This document shows, piece after piece, positions 1 through 7,800 of a stretch of DNA of 8,896 nucleotides. The first letter of the stretch is position 1, and every line of letters starts with the position of its first letter. The notes under the pieces were generated by a model. The model was given only the letters and a program-made list of their open reading frames with translations, did no database searches and was not told the origin of the DNA. This DNA comes from Clostridiales bacterium (lineage in GTDB: Bacteria; Bacillota; Clostridia; WRLR01). The position numbers and the translations under genes were made by a program. Location: assembly GCA_031287655.1 (NCBI GenBank), contig JAITSR010000323.1, positions 1 through 8,896 of the forward strand. The letters run 5' to 3'.

Positions 1-261
1 TATCGCAGCGTTACGGCCACGGCAGAATTTCGGACGTTGGAGCGTATGCGTTCCGATGCGCGGCGCAATGAAGCGTCTGCGCTGTTTAATGCACAGCGCG
101 AAGGTGAAGCGCGAGCAGAGGCCAAGTGGCAGGCCGTGGTTGCGGCTGATCAGGCAGTGATTGAGGAAAAAGAGGCAGTGATTGAGGAAAAAGAGACAGA
201 GCTTGCAAGCAAGGACGCTGAGATAGAACGTCTCCGCAGCCTGCTCGGCGAAGGAAAATAA
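1..261 (+). CDS. C-terminal part of an Rpn-family (PD-(D/E)XK) nuclease/transposase-like protein, 5' end outside window
   Basis: The frame is open from the first base and ends at TAA 259-261, giving 86 visible codons; the start and any catalytic core lie upstream of the window. The visible part begins YRSVTATAEF and continues through a region rich in Arg, Glu and Ala (RMRSDARRNEAS) into a strongly charged predicted coiled coil that ends ERLRSLLGEGK. I recognise this tail as resembling Rpn-family recombination-promoting nucleases / PD-(D/E)XK transposase-like proteins of Clostridia, whose C termini are often variable, charged and helical. The recognition is from memory of the family, because no catalytic motif is visible here. 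The heptad AVIEEKE is present twice in tandem, and a third, divergent unit (TELASKD) follows. The gene is convergent with the GH116 gene, 193 bp away, and I found no convincing terminator between them. An unrelated coiled-coil protein remains possible. Confidence 0.55.
   Translation, partial: YRSVTATAEFRTLERMRSDARRNEASALFNAQREGEARAEAKWQAVVAADQAVIEEKEAVIEEKETELASKDAEIERLRSLLGEGK
154..195 (+). repeat. Perfect 21-bp tandem duplication in the coiled-coil tail
   Basis: Two identical, adjacent, codon-aligned 21-bp units (154-174 and 175-195) encode AVIEEKE twice. A unit of seven codons equals one coiled-coil heptad, so a gain or loss of a copy would lengthen or shorten the helix without changing frame or register. 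Perfect identity at the nucleotide level suggests a recent duplication. Confidence 0.9.
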
Positions 262-454
262 TCAGCGTTCCATTGCCGTTCGATTTCATATGCGCGTTGC
301 AATTTCGCCGTATACGCGCTATATTATTGAGTATAGGGAAATCAACATTGGGGGTGCCGATAATGGAACAGGCGATCGGGGCGTACCGCGATTGTATCAG
401 TATATCAAAACAATACAATCACAATACGCCACCCGCAGTCCGCTCGCTCCCTGC

Positions 455-3019
455 TCACACAGTCTCCAAGTCCGTCGGCTCGCCGTAGAGGACGTTGACG
501 CTTTTTTCCAGCGCGCCGTCCGCGCGCTTCTTTTGGGAATAGGTCCCCCACGCCTTACCGGTCGACCAGAACGTCGTAAAATCGTCCGCGCGGATCGCCG
601 GTTCAAAGGAAATTTTGCCGCGCTCGCCGCGCATATCGCAATCAAAACCCGACAACGCCGTCAACAGCCCCCAGCTGGCCATCGAGCGCGCGTAATGGTG
701 GCCGCACTCGACCTCGTTCCACGGATTCCGCCGATAGCCGTCGTGCCGGCCCCGCGCCGCTTTCACAAGCGTCAGCCCCTCGTCGACAAAACCTTCGTAA
801 ATCAGATGCGACGCGACTTGATACTCAATACCGGTCCACACCTCGTCCGCGTAGACCATCGGGAGACGGGGCCGTCCGCCGTCCGGCCACGCGCACAGCA
901 GGAGTCCTTTTTCGTCGTTGAGCAGATAGGTGCGTTGGAGGCTTGGAAATTCAGAAAAATCGTCGAGAAAACAGTATTCAAAAACGGAGCGTATGGCCGA
1001 TTGAACGTGTTCCTTTGGAAGGATATAGCCAAGCCCGGTCACATGGGCAAGAAACTGGCCGAGCAGCTGGTCGGAAAGACAGCCCCTGCCATACTGATAC
1101 TTATATTGGTTGACGTCGTTTATCTTTTGTATGTAGTATTCACCGCCCCACAGCAGCTCGTCCATACGCCGCGATCCGGCCTCGAACGCCGCGCGCGCCT
1201 TTTTTGCGTATTCCGCGTCGCCAAGGTGCAGTGCCATTTGCTCCATCGCAAGCAGCGCGCCGTAGAACATCGAGTTTGTCAGCGAGTTCGGGCCGTAAAA
1301 CTCAATGTCGTAGGTATTGTGCTGTTCGGCGTCAAACACGAAATCCCCGTCCGAGTCCCAGTGGGAAAACGCGAAATTCATCGCGGCTTTCGCGCCGTCC
1401 CACAGATTCTTTAAAAACGTCTCGTCGCCCGACAGCTTCCATTCGCGGTAAAGGCGTATAATCGCTCCCATCTGACCGTCCGCCGCGGGCAGGAAATCCG
1501 AGCGTTCGAGGCCGAAGACCCGGTTTGTGCGGAACGCCATGCCGCCTTTCTCGTCGATCTCAGAGCCGAACTCGACGCGGCGCATAGAGCGCTCGAGTGA
1601 CGGGAACAGAAAAGCGAGCGTTTGCGCATAGTTCCAAACGTGCGTGCATGTGCCGCTGCAGCAGCCGGACGAGTCAAAACAGCCCTCCCAAGCCAGAAAG
1701 GCGCCGTTCTCGATCCGAAAACAGGTCGGGCTCCGCAGGACGGTGATGTTGCAGGACAGCGCGTCAATGACGTAATCGGGGAGTGTCGACGCGTAGAGCG
1801 CGTCGGTAAAAGCGCGCGACAGCTTCTCGAGGCGCGGCAGATTTTCATACAGATAGGCCGCGGCGTGGAATGCGTCGGTGAATCGGGTCGCATAGTAGTT
1901 GCGGACGGTCGGACCGCAATCGGAGCCGCGGCAATCAGACTCATCACATTCTGAACCGCAGCATTCGGAACCGCTACATTCGGAATCTTCGCATTCGGAA
2001 CCGCAGCAATCGGACCCGCCGCATTCGGAGCCGCCGCACGCGGGGACGCGTTCATCCCATGCCCTGTTGCGGATCGGCATATACCATGAAATGACAAATT
2101 CAAAAACGCGTTCCTCGCCGGGGGCGAGTCTATGACAGATCGCGATCGACCCGACCTTGTAGACGGACGGACTGATTTTACTGTCGGGCAGTTTAAAGCG
2201 CGGCCCGTCCTCGAGCCGCCCGTCCTCAGAAAAATCATCCCAGAAATCCTGCGCGCCGTCGGTCCAGCCACCGTCCAGCCACTTTGCCTTGACCGAGACT
2301 GACGAATCCCGCGTCGTTACGGCGATGCTATTGTCGGCAAAAAACGGGGCGTCCTTGTCTTTTGACGTGTAGTACAGGCCGCGCAGCCCGCCGTCCTCCC
2401 GATAGACGGACTCGACGTTCCGCGAGATACTAAAATTTTGAAATTCATTCTCCGGCTTCGTGGCGTCAAAGCCGACGGCGTTCGGCATCGTCGCGCAGAC
2501 GGAGACGTCGCAGGGGACGATGCCGGGATTTTTCACACGATAGCGCAAAATTGCCGCCGGGATTCCGGAATCGTCGGGATCGAGCGGTACAAAGGGTGTA
2601 AACGCTTCGAGCGAGACTTTGACGGGGAGTGTCCGATCCTCAAAATCGACCGTAACGAAGGGGTATCTGCCGGTCAGCGTCGACGTTTCCAGCCGCGGAA
2701 GCCCCGCGACCTGCCATGTCGGAAAGCCGTGCGACAAGGGAAACGGCGGATTGAGCCGGGATTCGAGCACGCGGGCGACCGGCGCGCCGCCCTCGGGCTT
2801 TCCCCGGATCGCAAAAAAGGCGTAGGGGAGCTTTACGCCTTTTCCGGAGTGGTTAAAAATCTCCCAGTCGCGCATTTCACCGCGCGCGCCGATCGAAAAA
2901 TTCCCCGTGCCGATCCCGCCGAGTAAAAACGCGGCTTCGGTCGCGTCCTTCTTGTAAACGGGCGGCTTTCCGCTAAAGCAAAACAATTCGCCGTCCGGAA
3001 AGGTTTTCAACTTTGACAT
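455..3019 (-). CDS. GH116-family glycoside hydrolase (beta-glucosidase / non-lysosomal glucosylceramidase-like)
   Basis: The gene encodes 854 residues, close to family size plus an insert. The family (COG4354/GH116) contains retaining enzymes acting on beta-glucosides and, in some members, beta-xylosides or glucosylceramide. There is no signal peptide, so it probably acts in the cytoplasm on imported glycosides. The N-terminal beta-sandwich part carries LLGGIGTG (32-39) followed by MRDWEIFNH (49-57), typical of the family. The C-terminal (alpha/alpha)6 catalytic domain starts near residue 400. The candidate nucleophile is Glu445 in AWEG, followed by GTCTHVWNY (456-464) and LFPSLERSMR. The candidate acid/base is Asp571 in HNTYDIEFYGPNS. 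Downstream conserved blocks are YADEVWTGIEYQVA (723-736) and NPWNEVECGHHYARSMASWG (765-784). The start is fixed by AAGGAGG at 3025-3031, 5 nt before the ATG. Residues 328-367 are an unusual Cys-rich repeat. The gene lies 163 bp downstream of gdhA on the same strand, with a probable terminator between them; I saw only a weak promoter candidate of its own. The exact substrate is unknown. Confidence 0.93.
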   Translation of the reverse strand: MSKLKTFPDGELFCFSGKPPVYKKDATEAAFLLGGIGTGNFSIGARGEMRDWEIFNHSGKGVKLPYAFFAIRGKPEGGAPVARVLESRLNPPFPLSHGFPTWQVAGLPRLETSTLTGRYPFVTVDFEDRTLPVKVSLEAFTPFVPLDPDDSGIPAAILRYRVKNPGIVPCDVSVCATMPNAVGFDATKPENEFQNFSISRNVESVYREDGGLRGLYYTSKDKDAPFFADNSIAVTTRDSSVSVKAKWLDGGWTDGAQDFWDDFSEDGRLEDGPRFKLPDSKISPSVYKVGSIAICHRLAPGEERVFEFVISWYMPIRNRAWDERVPACGGSECGGSDCCGSECEDSECSGSECCGSECDESDCRGSDCGPTVRNYYATRFTDAFHAAAYLYENLPRLEKLSRAFTDALYASTLPDYVIDALSCNITVLRSPTCFRIENGAFLAWEGCFDSSGCCSGTCTHVWNYAQTLAFLFPSLERSMRRVEFGSEIDEKGGMAFRTNRVFGLERSDFLPAADGQMGAIIRLYREWKLSGDETFLKNLWDGAKAAMNFAFSHWDSDGDFVFDAEQHNTYDIEFYGPNSLTNSMFYGALLAMEQMALHLGDAEYAKKARAAFEAGSRRMDELLWGGEYYIQKINDVNQYKYQYGRGCLSDQLLGQFLAHVTGLGYILPKEHVQSAIRSVFEYCFLDDFSEFPSLQRTYLLNDEKGLLLCAWPDGGRPRLPMVYADEVWTGIEYQVASHLIYEGFVDEGLTLVKAARGRHDGYRRNPWNEVECGHHYARSMASWGLLTALSGFDCDMRGERGKISFEPAIRADDFTTFWSTGKAWGTYSQKKRADGALEKSVNVLYGEPTDLETV
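1919..2038 (-). repeat. Eight 15-bp tandem units encoding a Cys-x-x-Ser-Glu/Asp array inside GH116
   Basis: Residues 328-367 of the GH116 protein are eight consecutive pentapeptides of pattern C-x-x-S-[ED]: CGGSE, CGGSD, CCGSE, CEDSE, CSGSE, CCGSE, CDESD, CRGSD. The array is then followed by CG. The DNA is eight in-frame 15-bp units with related but non-identical sequence. The block lies between the N-terminal beta-sandwich and the catalytic domain, so it probably forms a surface linker or loop. It contributes 10 cysteines (11 with the following Cys368). Repeats of this kind are not part of the GH116 family as I know it. Confidence 0.92.
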
Positions 3020-3090
3020 ATTAGCCTCCTTGTAGTCGCCCCGCTTATGGCCATTCCTTATTCCCTAAAATCAAGTCGATCCCGCCGCGC

Positions 3091-3129
3091 AAAAAGGCGA
3101 ACGGCGGCCCCCGGAAAAGGGAACCGCCG
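3091..3129 (-). terminator. Probable intrinsic terminator of gdhA
   Basis: Reading the minus strand, an 11-bp stem is formed by 3129-3119 and 3112-3102, with a 6-nt loop. Two of its pairs are G-U only on the minus-strand RNA (C-A mismatches on the other strand), which supports this orientation. The stem is followed by TTCGCC and then five T residues (3095-3091). The 6-nt gap between stem and T-run is imperfect. The position, 54 bp past the gdhA stop and before the GH116 gene, fits termination or attenuation of gdhA transcripts. Confidence 0.55.
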
Positions 3130-3134
3130 CGCGC

Positions 3135-3182
3135 CTGTGCTTGCGCTAACGCCTACGCTCACATTCACGTTCGCGCCTGCGC
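3135..3182 (-). repeat. Degenerate hexanucleotide repeat directly after the gdhA stop codon
   Basis: Read on the minus strand immediately after the gdhA TGA, there are eight consecutive hexamers close to the pattern GCGNNR: GCGCAG, GCGCGA, ACGTGA, ATGTGA, GCGTAG, GCGTTA, GCGCAA, GCACAG. The tract fills the space between the stop codon and the terminator stem. I assign no function to it. Confidence 0.6.
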
Positions 3183-4532
3183 TCAGTACGCGATCCCCTG
3201 CGCGAGCATCGCGTCGGCGACCTTCAAAAAGCCCGCGATGTTTGCGCCCGCAACGAGGTTGCCCTCGCAGCCGAATTCCTTTGCCGCGGAGGACGCGCCT
3301 GCATAAATATTCTTCATGATATTTTTCAGTCTATCGTCCACTTCCTCGCGCGTCCAAGAGAGGCGGAGGCTGTTCTGGCTCATCTCAAGCCCGGAGACGG
3401 CGACGCCGCCCGCGTTCGCGGCTTTTGCGGGGCCAAAGGACACGCCGTTTTTGTGGAACACGTCGACGGCTTCCGGTGTGGACGGCATGTTCGCGCCCTC
3501 CGCGACGGCTTTCACGCCGTTCTTTACGAGCAGCTCCGCCGCTTTTTCGTCAAGCTCGTTCTGCGTCGCGCAAGGCAGCGCGATCCCGCACGGGATGCTC
3601 CAGATGCCCGCGCAGCCCTCGGTATACTTTGAGCCCGGCACGCGGTCGACATATTCCTTGATCCTGCCGCGCTCCACCTCTTTGATCTGCCGGACGACGT
3701 CGAGGTTGATCCCCTTTTCGTCATACACATAACCGTTCGAGTCGCTCAGCGCGACGACCTTCGCGCCAAGCTCCGTCGCCTTCTGCGTCGCGTAGATCGC
3801 AACGTTGCCGGAGCCGGAGATCACAACGGTCTTGCCCTTGAAGGAGTCGTTCTTTGCCTTTAGCATTTCGTCCGTAAAATAGCAGAGTCCGTAGCCGGTC
3901 GCCTCGGGGCGAATCAGCGAACCGCCGTAGGAGAGGCCCTTGCCGGTCAGGACGCCCGTGACTTCGTTTCGGAGGCGCTTGTATTGCCCGAACATGAAGC
4001 CGATCTCTCGGCCGCCGACGCCGATGTCGCCCGCGGGGACGTCGGTGAACTGCCCGATGTGCTTGGAAAGCTCGGTCATGAAGCTCTGGCAAAAGCGCAT
4101 GACCTCGGCGTCGGATTTGCCCTTAGGGTCGAAATCGCTGCCGCCTTTCCCGCCGCCCATCGGCAGGCCGGTGAGGCTGTTTTTGAAGACCTGCTCGAAA
4201 CCGAGGAATTTCAGGATCGAGGCGTTCACGGACGGATGCAGCCGCAGACCGCCTTTATACGGTCCGATCGCGGAGTTGAACTGGAAGCGGAAGCCCCGGT
4301 TCACCTGCACCTTTCCGCTGTCGTCCACCCACGCGACGCGGAAGATGATCTGCCGCTCCGGCTCGACGATCCTGTCGATGATGCCCGCTTTGACGAGGTC
4401 GGGGCGGCGTTCCGCAACAGGCTCCAACGACTCCAGCACCTCCTGCGCCGCTTGGAGGAACTCAGACTCGCCCGCGTTCCGCGCGGCGACCTTCTCGTAG
4501 ACCGACTTCAGATAAGCGTTCTTAATTGCCAT
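3183..4532 (-). CDS. gdhA: NADP-dependent glutamate dehydrogenase (EC 1.4.1.4)
   Basis: The gene encodes a 449-residue cytoplasmic enzyme catalysing reductive amination of 2-oxoglutarate with ammonium and NADPH to glutamate, the nitrogen-assimilation direction. It matches the hexameric bacterial GDH family in length and motifs. Substrate-binding lysines are seen at Lys93 (GPYKGG) and Lys117 (FKNSLTG), and the catalytic lysine at Lys129 (GGGKGG). The catalytic Asp169 lies in PAGDIGVGGREIG. The Rossmann dinucleotide motif is SGSGNVA at 239-245, followed by ALSDSNG (261-267), where SDS after the second strand is typical of NADP-type enzymes. These residues sit four positions later than K89/K113/K125/D165 of the Clostridium symbiosum enzyme. 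The start MAIKN is chosen because AAAGGAG lies 10 nt upstream and the length matches the family. An in-frame start at 4688 would add 52 unrelated residues and place the promoter inside the gene. gdhA has its own promoter and a probable terminator, so it appears to be monocistronic. Confidence 0.96.
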   Translation of the reverse strand: MAIKNAYLKSVYEKVAARNAGESEFLQAAQEVLESLEPVAERRPDLVKAGIIDRIVEPERQIIFRVAWVDDSGKVQVNRGFRFQFNSAIGPYKGGLRLHPSVNASILKFLGFEQVFKNSLTGLPMGGGKGGSDFDPKGKSDAEVMRFCQSFMTELSKHIGQFTDVPAGDIGVGGREIGFMFGQYKRLRNEVTGVLTGKGLSYGGSLIRPEATGYGLCYFTDEMLKAKNDSFKGKTVVISGSGNVAIYATQKATELGAKVVALSDSNGYVYDEKGINLDVVRQIKEVERGRIKEYVDRVPGSKYTEGCAGIWSIPCGIALPCATQNELDEKAAELLVKNGVKAVAEGANMPSTPEAVDVFHKNGVSFGPAKAANAGGVAVSGLEMSQNSLRLSWTREEVDDRLKNIMKNIYAGASSAAKEFGCEGNLVAGANIAGFLKVADAMLAQGIAY

Positions 4533-4542
4533 GCTTGATTCA

Positions 4543-4549
4543 CTCCTTT
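4543..4549 (-). promoter_or_regulatory. Ribosome binding site that fixes the gdhA start
   Basis: AAAGGAG on the minus strand, 10 nt before the ATG at 4532. No comparable site belongs to the longer in-frame alternative start at 4688, so this site decides the start codon. Confidence 0.85.
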
Positions 4550-4581
4550 GATGTAATATATGGTAAAAATGAGTACGAGTC

Positions 4582-4610
4582 ATTATACATGCTTTCGGGA
4601 GCGGATTCAA
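4582..4610 (-). promoter_or_regulatory. Sigma-A-type promoter of gdhA
   Basis: On the minus strand the -35 box TTGAAT (4610-4605) is separated by exactly 17 bp from a consensus -10 box TATAAT (4587-4582). The expected transcription start is near 4575, leaving a 5' untranslated region of about 43 nt that contains the ribosome binding site. The spacing and match are near ideal, suggesting substantial basal expression. Confidence 0.85.
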
Positions 4611-4622
4611 TATATTCAATAT
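4605..4622. repeat. 9-bp tandem repeat ATTCAATAT x2 over the gdhA -35 region
   Basis: Two identical adjacent copies (4605-4613 and 4614-4622). The first contains the gdhA -35 box and the second lies directly upstream of it, between the two divergent promoters. The position would suit a regulator binding site, but the sequence is AT-rich and no known operator is recognised. Confidence 0.6.
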
Positions 4623-4637
4623 TTGCACTCGGCTACT

Positions 4638-4665
4638 TTGCAATTCAGGTAAAGTGTGATATGAT
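4638..4665 (+). promoter_or_regulatory. Extended -10 promoter, probably for the SLH surface protein gene
   Basis: TTGCAA (4638-4643) is followed by a 16-bp spacer and TATGAT (4660-4665), preceded by TG at 4657-4658 in the extended -10 position. The transcription start would be near 4672. A short dyad, GATTC-ttccg-GAATC (4663-4677), overlaps the end of the -10 box and the start point. No other good plus-strand promoter was found between here and the ATG at 4862. Confidence 0.6.
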
Positions 4666-4861
4666 TCTTCCGGAATCCGAACTGCCACAAGCTAGGCATT
4701 TTGTATTGACGGATGTCTCAATGATGAGTTCTGTCGCGGCTTTGGGGGAAAGATCGCGGCGGCCGTTTTCGAAACGGAAATTATCATATCCGGCAAGAAA
4801 AGTTTAGAGTATGCGGTTCAGACGCCAATCTGTAATTATTTTGCAATAAAAGGGGGGCACA
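4666..4861 (+). other. Leader region of about 190 nt before the surface protein gene
   Basis: No gene is supported here. It would be the 5' untranslated region of the downstream transcript if the promoter at 4638-4665 is used. It holds a compact hairpin (CCGTTT/AAACGG, 4763-4768 with 4772-4777, loop TCG) without a following T-run, two copies of TCGCGGC (about 4733 and 4754), and the purine-rich ribosome binding site AAAAGGGGGG ending at 4857, four nt before the ATG. I do not recognise a riboswitch class. Confidence 0.4.
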
Positions 4862-7800
4862 ATGAAACACTTCTTCACAAGGACAAAGCGGTTCGGAGCC
4901 ATTTTGCTCGCTGCGGTTATGCTGTTTAGCATAATCCCGGGCGCTTCGGCGTTTGCGTCCGATGGCAGCCCGCAGATCCTCTCCGACGCGGACGACCTGC
5001 AACAGGGCTCTTTTGATGAATACGTCGCCGAACACGCGGACGAATTCTCACAGGAGCTCAAATCGGACGCGATCGGAACCGCCGTACTCGCGACGACCGA
5101 AAGCATCCTTGCCGCGCCGTCGTCGGTCGCGTCAGCGTCAACGGAAGACCTTGATCTTTCTGATTTTGCCGACGGCTCGCTTCTGTACCCGGAGTCGGCG
5201 CCGCAGCGCTACACGGTACTCGTGCTGGACACTTCGGGCAGCATGATTGGGACGCCGTTTAACAAAGTCAAAGAGACGGCGCAGATTTTTACGAAATCTC
5301 TGACAGAGGCGAGCAGTGAGAATTATATTGCGCTGGTCGGATTCAGCACAAGCGCGTCAGTCAAGGCTCAGTTCACGAATGACGCCGGTTTATTGGCGGA
5401 TGCCATTTCAAAGCTGTCCGCCGTGGGTTCGACAAACCAACAGGACGCGCTCGTGAAGGCGGACAGCCTGCTTGATTCCGTTTCCGAAAAGAACGTCGTC
5501 AAGAATATCGTGCTTCTGACCGATGGATTGCCGGAAGCGGGCAGCTGGCTTTTGAGCGGCAAGTATTCGATTTTCGACTACGGTCTTGGCTATGGATATG
5601 CCAACGCCGCGTACAAGAAGGCTATGGAAATACGAGACGATGGTACTTTCATCTACTCCCTCGCTTTCTTCCACTCATTGTCCGGGACCAGACTCACTTT
5701 TGGGCGCAGGTTTCTCAAAGATTTGCAGAACGCCGGATATTACGAGGTCACAAAGCCGGAGGACTTGGGATCCCGGCTTGACGAGATCGCCGGTCAAATC
5801 AAAGGTCCCGGCGAGGGTTCCGGCGAAGAACCCGGTAAACTCCCCGATACCGTAAAAAAAGGTACGTTTAAGTATGTGGGTGTTTTTCCAGAGGGCACAG
5901 CGGCGGAGGATCGGTACGATTTTAGCGCGGAGTATTATTATTCCGACGACTATTTTTTGTCTGACGCGAAAGTCTACAATCCGCATCTTTCAACAATGTC
6001 CCTGTGTCTGACGATGGCGGCGATTTCGAGCTATGAAGTCGACCCCCAAAAATCCGGCTGGTCGGCGGAGATAGCGATGCAGAACGTGCGCGAATTGCTG
6101 ACAGGCGACGACGGAATCGGTTATCAGGGTTTTGAGTACAACCACTTCTGGAACGAGCCGCCGACGATAAACTCAATCGGCGCGGTCGCGGCGCACAAAA
6201 AAATCGTTGACCCCGGCAGCGGCGAATATACTCAAATCGCTCTTGCGATACGCGGCGGCCGCTATTACAGCGAGTGGGCGAGCAATTTTATCGTGGGCGC
6301 GTCCGGAGCGCATCAGGGCTATTCGGAAGCCAAAGAGAACGTGCTCCAATTTTTATCGACCTATATTACCGACAAAAGGATCACCGGCAATATCAAGCTG
6401 TGGATCGTCGGATACAGCCGCGCGGGGACGACGGCAAATCTCGTGGCGGGCGCGTTAAACGACGGTCGAACGCTTCCGAATGTGCGTCTCGCGCAAAAAG
6501 ACCTGTTTGCCTACACCTATGAGGCGCCACAGGCCGCAATGATCGAACAGACCACCGGGGATCACAGGAATATCCATAACATCATAAACCTGAACGACAT
6601 CGTCCCTCTGTTCACGCAGAGCGCGTGGGGTTTTGCGAGATACAACGGCTCTTCCCATATTTTGCCGAGCAGCGCAACGGCCTCCTTCCCCGCCAAAAAG
6701 GCGGCCATGCTTGCCGAGTTCGATAAATTGGAAAAGACGGAAACGTATGGCTACACGGTTGACGAGTACACCCGCTCAATCAGTGTGCAGCTGAATTGGC
6801 TGAAGATTCTCGTCGGCGGCGATGCGTTTGTAAAACTCGTTGTGACGTCCGACAGAGATTATCCGCAGAGTATGCTGCTTGCGGACACGGTCGCAAACAT
6901 CTCAAAACCATCCATCCTGTCGCGTGAAAAGTACGTTTCAGATGTACAGCCCGGGCTTACGGATATTTTCGAACGCGACAGCAGCTACAGCGGGGAGGGC
7001 AGAGATTGGCTGAATCAGGTATTGTCCAAATTTACGTCTGCGGATATTGAATATATTATTGCTCCGATTTACAGTATAAAGCTGTTTTATTCCAGTTCAG
7101 CTCGAATCAAAGACATCGCCAAAAGGCTGACCGCAACCTTCGCGAAGTATAGTCAGGAGACTGGGATCAGGATATCGCAGGCATTTATTGAGACGCTGGC
7201 GCGGGTACTGGCCGATTTCATTTTTTCACATCCGCTTACGTTTGTGAAATTGGCGGATAATGTCATGAGGGGGAGCGTCTTTCAATCGCATTATGCGGAG
7301 ATAACCTTCGCGTGGCTGCGTTCGCAGGACGACTATTACACGGTCGGGGCGTCCGCCGAGAGTTCGTCCGGAACATTTCGCGTCATTCGAATCGACTCCG
7401 CCGCGGACGCGAATGTCTACGACAGCAATCATTCGCTCGTCGCTTCGATTGCGGGGGATGTTTCGCAGGCGGTTGACGGCGGCGTTGTCGCCACGCGAAA
7501 CGAAGCCGGTGAAAATTTGATCTACCTGCCCGCCGATGAAAGCTATACCGTCAATATAACGGCGGCGGAGACGACGGCTGCAGGTACGGATAACGGCACG
7601 GGCGCAGACGGCGAAACGGGAACGGATACGGGGACGATAACGTATTCCGTGAATGAGGTAAACCTTGTTACCGGCGAGGTTGCGCGCCTTGTGAACTATT
7701 ACGACGTACCGCTGACAAGCGGCGCGGAACTTACCGGGATCGTGCCTTCGCTTTCGGAGGCCGGGTCGGAAGGCGCTGTGTCAAACGAGCCCGCGGCCGA

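Noticed and set aside
288..324. Hairpin GCGCGT/ACGCGC with flanking ATAT pairs after the Rpn-like gene
   Set aside because: The 16-nt loop, bulged stem and lack of a T-run make it a poor terminator.
390..420. Inverted repeat GATTGTAT/ATACAATC downstream of the GH116 stop
   Set aside because: The 8-bp AT-rich stem with a 15-nt loop and no T-run is too weak to call a terminator.
363..488. Possible small plus-strand gene of 41 codons after the Rpn-like gene
   Set aside because: It overlaps the GH116 3' end, has no convincing ribosome binding site and no recognisable sequence.
290..1414. Plus-strand open frame of 374 codons overlapping the GH116 gene
   Set aside because: It lies antisense to a clear GH116 coding region, its protein resembles no family I know, and long antisense open frames are expected in GC-rich coding DNA.
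1899..2135. Plus-strand open frame encoding a Ser-Glu-Pro-His repeat
   Set aside because: The repeat is the antisense reading of the GH116 pentapeptide array, not an independent gene.
1411..2271. Minus-strand open frame of 286 codons in another frame of GH116
   Set aside because: It is a frame shadow of the GH116 gene, rich in Arg, Ser, Ala and Pro, with no recognisable domain.
3040..3085. GH116 promoter candidate TTGATT with CATAAG on the minus strand
   Set aside because: The 19-bp spacing and poor -10 match are too weak to list; read-through from gdhA is an alternative.
3984..4538. Plus-strand open frame of 184 codons opposite gdhA
   Set aside because: It is antisense to well-conserved gdhA sequence and has no convincing domain.
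4533..4688. In-frame N-terminal extension of gdhA by 52 codons
   Set aside because: The extension would contain the gdhA promoter and ribosome binding site, does not resemble GDH sequence, and makes the protein longer than the family.
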